Part shown: piece by piece, positions 62,216 to 64,000 of the stretch
Numbering within the stretch: position 1 is the first letter of the stretch
Layout: each line of letters starts with the position of its first letter
Assembly (NCBI GenBank): GCA_002917075.1
Contig: NTMA01000011.1
Span: forward strand, 62,001-126,000
Direction of reading: 5' to 3'
DNA: 64,000 nucleotides
Origin: Hawksworthiomyces lignivorus
Taxonomy: Eukaryota; Ascomycota; Sordariomycetes; Ophiostomatales; Ophiostomataceae
Notes under the pieces: model-generated
Database searches by the model: none
Told to the model about the DNA's origin: nothing
The model's input: only the letters and a program-made list of their open reading frames with translations
Program-made: the position numbers and the translations under genes

Positions 62216-64000
62216 ATGGCGAGCCGTTATGAGGAGGACCGCCGGCGCCCGGAGGAGGCATACTACCGCACCAACAAGTCCCAACCGTCAGTTCTGCCTA
62301 GCCCGCATGAGAGGAGTCAATCATTCGAAGGAGATGATGCAGCTGGTTCAATGAGCTATCTTCCGCTGACTGCAAGACATCATAGGCATCACAATCGCAC
62401 ACAGTCCGAACGGTCGTCACGATACTACCATGATGTGCGGGCGTCGCGAACATTCGACAATGGCAGAAGGCGGGGCAGCTCTCTCCAAGCTTTCGTAGAG
62501 GAGGAGGCAGAGGCTTTGGCGCGGGAACATAATCCAAGCTCCCTAGAAGCAGAAAACGCGAAATACCGTGGGGATGTTGACCAGGTCCCTTTGATCATCG
62601 AGGTTCCAGAGGACCTGCCCAAGAACGCACCCGGAGACGCTCAAGACAGTGCTACCGAGGACAATCCTGAACGGCGTTTTGTGCTTCTTTCCAAGACAAC
62701 AAATGAAGCGAATGACGACGAAGGGAGCGCTACGGAATCTGATCTTCCTTCCCACTTGCCCAGAAAATTCGCATCGCCTACTGCCTCTACCGTTACACCC
62801 ACCGCCTCTTCTTCCTTCACCACTACGACCTCAACAACCGCTTCTACTATGCCAACTATTACCCCTACTAGCACGCCTTCCACACCTGTTGCGCCCATCA
62901 GTGGTGCCAAGGTTGCAGGCAGTAGTGTGCCGGGCGTACCGAGATCTGGAGACAGGACCGGCGAATATGAGGCGAACACGTGTAGGAAGTTTACGGTGCC
63001 CCGTATAGATGCTGAGTCCGTCATATCGGAGCCTTCTACCATCAGCAGTCCCATTGAAGAGAGAGACGAGCCTTTCAGCGACTCTATTGCTACAGAATCT
63101 GCTCGTACCAGTGCCAATTCGGCGGCGACAGCAGCGGCCATGGCAGCCTCTGCGGCAGCATTAGGAGCACCTTCCAAATCTCAGCCTACTATCCAAAGGC
63201 GGAAGAGCCGCCACGATCTTCCACGGATTGATACGGACGTATATCCAGGTGGCAATTCTTCTAGCTCTAACCAATCAAAGCCCAGCGCGCAAACAAATCA
63301 GAAATTGGGCGACCGCTATCAGAACACTGACCGCGACAGTCGGGAAAGGCTTGGCGACAGGTCAAGTCACAGGGACAACGAGTTTTTGGCCCCAGCCGTC
63401 ACCAAGCATGCCACCAAAGGCCGCGACCGTACCTATTTTGACTACAACCAGGGATCTGCCACAGCGCATGGCGGCGGCTTAAACAACCGCGCACGATCTG
63501 GTGATGCCAGGCCGCCACAAGATGACAGGAGGTCACACGACCGCTCTGACAGGAATACGCTGTCGGTGGATCCTGCCGAAAAGCGGCGTTCTGCATCATT
63601 TAGTGAGCCGAATAAACTATCAAGAACGCCTTCTCACAAGCGCTCATCGCGCAATGACATAACCGACCCTCACGTGAGCCGCGATTCGATCTCACACGGC
63701 CAAAAAGAACGGAGGTCTCCGTCTCCTCCGATACGGAATGAGAAGCGGCAGCCTTCACCACCTCGGGATCGGATTCGGGAGAAGGAAAGAGACCGAGAAG
63801 ACCGAGACCGGCCTAATCTTGCACGCCGCAACTCCACGCATAAGAAGCGTAGAGACTCGTTCGTGAAGGATGACGGCTATTCGTCTGACGAGCGGCCAAG
63901 GGATAGTTCCACCGCTATACCTCTAAGGCGCCGGTACAGTGAACGGCGTCCCCCGTCTCACAAAGACGATGAAACCCTACCAAAAAAGGCGTCCAGCAAT
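62216..64000 (+). CDS. Large Ser/Arg-rich disordered protein, N-terminal part (open at the right edge)
   Basis: An uninterrupted frame of 595 codons from ATG at 62216 to the window end, preceded by a pyrimidine-rich leader. The start has GAA at -3 to -1. I do not recognise the family. The product begins MASRYEEDRRRPEEAYYR and is hydrophilic throughout. It has a Thr/Ser/Pro-rich stretch (about 183-220), an Ala-rich patch (about 300-315), and from about residue 315 onward many RS, RD, SR and PSPP dipeptide or short motifs (e.g. RERDR-like runs near 525-545). There is no signal peptide or membrane segment. Such composition is common in splicing-related and chromatin scaffold proteins and in unnamed fungal proteins. 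Any domain probably lies beyond the window. The long stop-free, ordinary codon usage makes coding status secure. Confidence 0.75.
   Translation, partial: MASRYEEDRRRPEEAYYRTNKSQPSVLPSPHERSQSFEGDDAAGSMSYLPLTARHHRHHNRTQSERSSRYYHDVRASRTFDNGRRRGSSLQAFVEEEAEALAREHNPSSLEAENAKYRGDVDQVPLIIEVPEDLPKNAPGDAQDSATEDNPERRFVLLSKTTNEANDDEGSATESDLPSHLPRKFASPTASTVTPTASSSFTTTTSTTASTMPTITPTSTPSTPVAPISGAKVAGSSVPGVPRSGDRTGEYEANTCRKFTVPRIDAESVISEPSTISSPIEERDEPFSDSIATESARTSANSAATAAAMAASAAALGAPSKSQPTIQRRKSRHDLPRIDTDVYPGGNSSSSNQSKPSAQTNQKLGDRYQNTDRDSRERLGDRSSHRDNEFLAPAVTKHATKGRDRTYFDYNQGSATAHGGGLNNRARSGDARPPQDDRRSHDRSDRNTLSVDPAEKRRSASFSEPNKLSRTPSHKRSSRNDITDPHVSRDSISHGQKERRSPSPPIRNEKRQPSPPRDRIREKERDREDRDRPNLARRNSTHKKRRDSFVKDDGYSSDERPRDSSTAIPLRRRYSERRPPSHKDDETLPKKASSN

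Overview
This window is nuclear DNA from a filamentous ascomycete. A Sordariomycete is most likely, but that is inferred from the style of the proteins and was not tested by any search. Supporting signs are short introns (65-122 bp) with GTAAGT/GTATGT-type donors, CTAAC/CTGAC branch sites and TAG/CAG acceptors; a Zn(II)2Cys6 regulator; a Kre2/Mnt1-type (GT15) mannosyltransferase; a GCP5-type gamma-tubulin complex protein; and GC-rich exons beside plainer, homopolymer-rich intergenic DNA. I see no operons, CRISPR, tRNA, rRNA or recognisable transposase or reverse transcriptase.

Layout. (1) 1-2163, minus: the N-terminal part of a zinc-cluster transcription factor, cut by the left edge. (2) 2164-21763: a long stretch with no recognisable conserved gene. 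It holds homopolymer tracts, a recurrent TACGGAGTA nonamer and one unexplained 347-codon ORF. (3) 21764-28052: FGAM synthase (purine synthesis, minus) and a WDR83/MORG1-type WD40 protein (plus), diverging from an 829-bp region. (4) 28633-34390: a GT15 alpha-1,2-mannosyltransferase (minus) and a GCP5-like protein (plus), again divergent. (5) 34391-40498: a small disordered protein (plus) converging on the splicing factor YJU2/CWC16 (minus). (6) 40499-44755: non-coding, apart from one intron-like structure. (7) 44756-49877: an MFS sugar transporter and a Sis1-type J-protein (both plus). (8) 50680-56391: the ribosome-biogenesis protein UTP13 (minus), divergent from a poly-proline-bearing membrane protein (plus). 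(9) 56657-58185: CENP-S/MHF1 (minus) and PGA2 (plus), divergent. (10) 58186-62215: mostly non-coding with a possible spliced transcript. (11) 62216-64000: the start of a large Ser/Arg-rich disordered protein, open to the right edge.

The genes are mostly housekeeping: purine synthesis, splicing (YJU2, WDR83), rRNA processing (UTP13), cytosolic chaperoning, secretion and glycosylation (GT15, PGA2), microtubule nucleation, and kinetochore or DNA repair. They do not form an evident pathway cluster. I reconstructed multi-exon models by hand from reading frame, splice motifs and family conservation. They close in frame, but they are predictions without transcript evidence.
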